Part shown: positions 62,890-64,000 of the stretch, one piece after another
Layout: every line of letters begins with the position of its first letter
Position numbering within the stretch: position 1 is the stretch's first letter
NCBI GenBank assembly: GCA_965221175.1
Contig: OZ244867.1
Location: 744,001-808,000, forward strand
Source: JAJDZL01 sp965221175
Lineage (GTDB): Bacteria; Pseudomonadota; Gammaproteobacteria; Arenicellales; JAJDZL01
Length of the DNA: 64,000 nt
Direction of reading: 5' to 3'
Made by a program: the position numbers and the translations under genes
Notes under the pieces: model-generated
The model's database searches: none
Told to the model about the DNA's origin: nothing
Seen by the model: the letters and a program-made list of their open reading frames with translations, nothing else

Positions 62890-64000
62890 ATGTACACCGG
62901 CAAATTCATCTTTACTCAGTTAATGGATCATCTGCCTTGGCACACCTTTCATCACTGCGTTCGACGCTACAACGGTAACCACAAAGTCAAATCGTTTCGA
63001 TGTGCAGAACAATATCGCTGCATGGCGTTTGCCCAGTTGACCTACCGGGAAAGTCTTCGCGACATCGAAATCAGTCTGCGGGTACATTCCAGCAAACTCT
63101 ATCACATCGGCATCCCCAGTGGCGTCTCGCGAAATACGTTGGCCAATGCCAATCAAGTCCGAGACTGGCGAATCTATGCCGATTTCGCACAGCAGCTCAT
63201 TCATACTGCGCGTCCGCTTTATCGCGCTGAAGCCTATGGCCTGGATTTCGACAATACCGTCTATGCCTTGGATTCCTCGACCATAGACCTGTGCCTGTCG
63301 CTGTTCCCGTGGGCTGGGTTTCGCAAAACCAAAGCCGCGGTAAAACTCCATACTTTGTTGGATTTGCAAGGAAATATCCCAACATTCATCCATATCTCCG
63401 ATGGCAAGCTGCATGATGTTAATGTCATGGATATGCTGCTGCCTGAACGCGGCGCCTTCTACGTCATGGATCGCGCCTACCTTGACTTCACCCGCCTTTT
63501 CCGACTGCATCAGCTTGGCAGTTTCTTCGTGCTTCGATCCAAATCCAATACCACCTTGCGAAGACTTTACTCCCACCCTGTTGAGCGTAGCACCGGTGTG
63601 GTCTGCGATCAAACCGTGCGGCTCACTGGTGTGAAAACTGCGCACCACTATCCGGAAAAACTCAGGCGCATCAAGTATCATGACAAACAACGCAACAAAA
63701 CTCTGGAATTTCTCACCAACAACACTGCACTGCCAGCCCTGAGGATCGCACAACTGTACCGCAGTCGCTGGCAAGTGGAGTTGTTCTTCAAATGGATCAA
63801 GCAGCATTTACGAATCAAGGCGTTCTTCGGGTTGTCTGAAAATGCGGTGAAAAGCCAGATTTGGATTTCAGTTTCGGTTTACGTGTTGATTGCAATTATC
63901 AAAAAAAGGCTGCATCTGGATCAGAGTCTCTACACAATTCTACAGTCATTAAGCTTGGCTTTGTTCGAAAAAGATAAATTACATCAAGTAATTACACAAA
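62890..64000 (+). CDS. IS4 family transposase, 3' end outside window
   Basis: An ATG frame at 62890 stays open to the window end (370 codons). It begins MYTGKFIFTQLMDHLPWHTF, an N-terminal DUF4372-like region, then has YALDSSTIDLCLSLFPWAGFRKTKAAVKLHTLLD (first catalytic Asp), FYVMDRAYLDFTRL (second Asp) and YRSRWQVELFFKWIKQHLRIKAFFG, the Y-2-R-3-E-6-K signature of IS4 DDE transposases. The family is 370-400 residues, so only a short tail is cut. It looks intact. A long minus-strand frame at 62920-63807 is its shadow. Confidence 0.92.
   Translation, partial: MYTGKFIFTQLMDHLPWHTFHHCVRRYNGNHKVKSFRCAEQYRCMAFAQLTYRESLRDIEISLRVHSSKLYHIGIPSGVSRNTLANANQVRDWRIYADFAQQLIHTARPLYRAEAYGLDFDNTVYALDSSTIDLCLSLFPWAGFRKTKAAVKLHTLLDLQGNIPTFIHISDGKLHDVNVMDMLLPERGAFYVMDRAYLDFTRLFRLHQLGSFFVLRSKSNTTLRRLYSHPVERSTGVVCDQTVRLTGVKTAHHYPEKLRRIKYHDKQRNKTLEFLTNNTALPALRIAQLYRSRWQVELFFKWIKQHLRIKAFFGLSENAVKSQIWISVSVYVLIAIIKKRLHLDQSLYTILQSLSLALFEKDKLHQVITQ

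Noticed and set aside
62920..63807. 295-codon minus-strand frame at the right edge
   Set aside because: It is the antisense of the IS4 transposase, whose DDE motifs are clear on the plus strand.

Overview
The window looks like a piece of a gammaproteobacterial chromosome. The long single-chain PurL (1323 aa), AmpD, MsrP/MsrQ, RmuC and long-form Lhr are all typical of Proteobacteria, and the heavy load of uptake and catabolic genes suggests a marine or host-associated heterotroph. That assignment rests on protein families only. By eye, the two large catabolic clusters (about 8.2-19.1 kb and 25.3-38.9 kb) are richer in G+C than the flanking housekeeping DNA, and each is bordered by gene-poor AT-rich stretches, which suggests they are accessory modules.

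Layout. 1-7.4 kb: the 3' part of a peptide ABC transporter ATPase, an alpha/beta hydrolase, an SDR, an EF-G-like GTPase, and a two-gene allantoin pathway in which allantoicase is fused to ureidoglycolate lyase and sits next to a PuuE-type allantoinase. 8.2-19.1 kb: a minus-strand operon (beta-hydroxyacid dehydrogenase, a complete LIV/HAAT-type ABC importer plus a third, signature-less ATPase, and two SDRs) divergent from an RpiR-type regulator and an IolC-DUF2090 fusion. This looks like a polyol/inositol-type uptake and catabolism locus. 19.1-25.3 kb: a broken IS1595-type element, rmuC, an M48 peptidase with a DUF898 membrane protein, and a small TTG-started membrane protein.

25.3-38.9 kb is the most unusual part: one long tightly packed plus-strand operon. 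It encodes a second HAAT importer whose LivF ATPase is fused in frame to a Tm-1-like (UPF0261) domain. Next come the matching PEP-hydrolase-like TIM barrel, a flotillin-like coiled-coil protein, an SRPBCC protein, an SRPBCC-quinone-oxidoreductase fusion, a 30-codon stub resembling the start of a fumarylacetoacetate-hydrolase gene, an alpha/beta hydrolase and a metal-dependent amidohydrolase. I read it as an uncharacterised uptake-and-degradation system. Its substrate cannot be told from sequence.

39.5-62.6 kb is mostly housekeeping: two small cytochromes c, Lhr helicase, an MFS transporter, a beta-hydroxyacid dehydrogenase, a GNAT protein, thiolase, msrP/msrQ with a strong hairpin between them, an Atm1-type ABC exporter, a HAD phosphatase, purL, purC, dapA, a decayed DUF5678/retropepsin/HicB patch, a cobalamin adenosyltransferase and ampD. 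The right edge is an IS4-type transposase cut by the window end. No rRNA, tRNA or CRISPR array was recognised.
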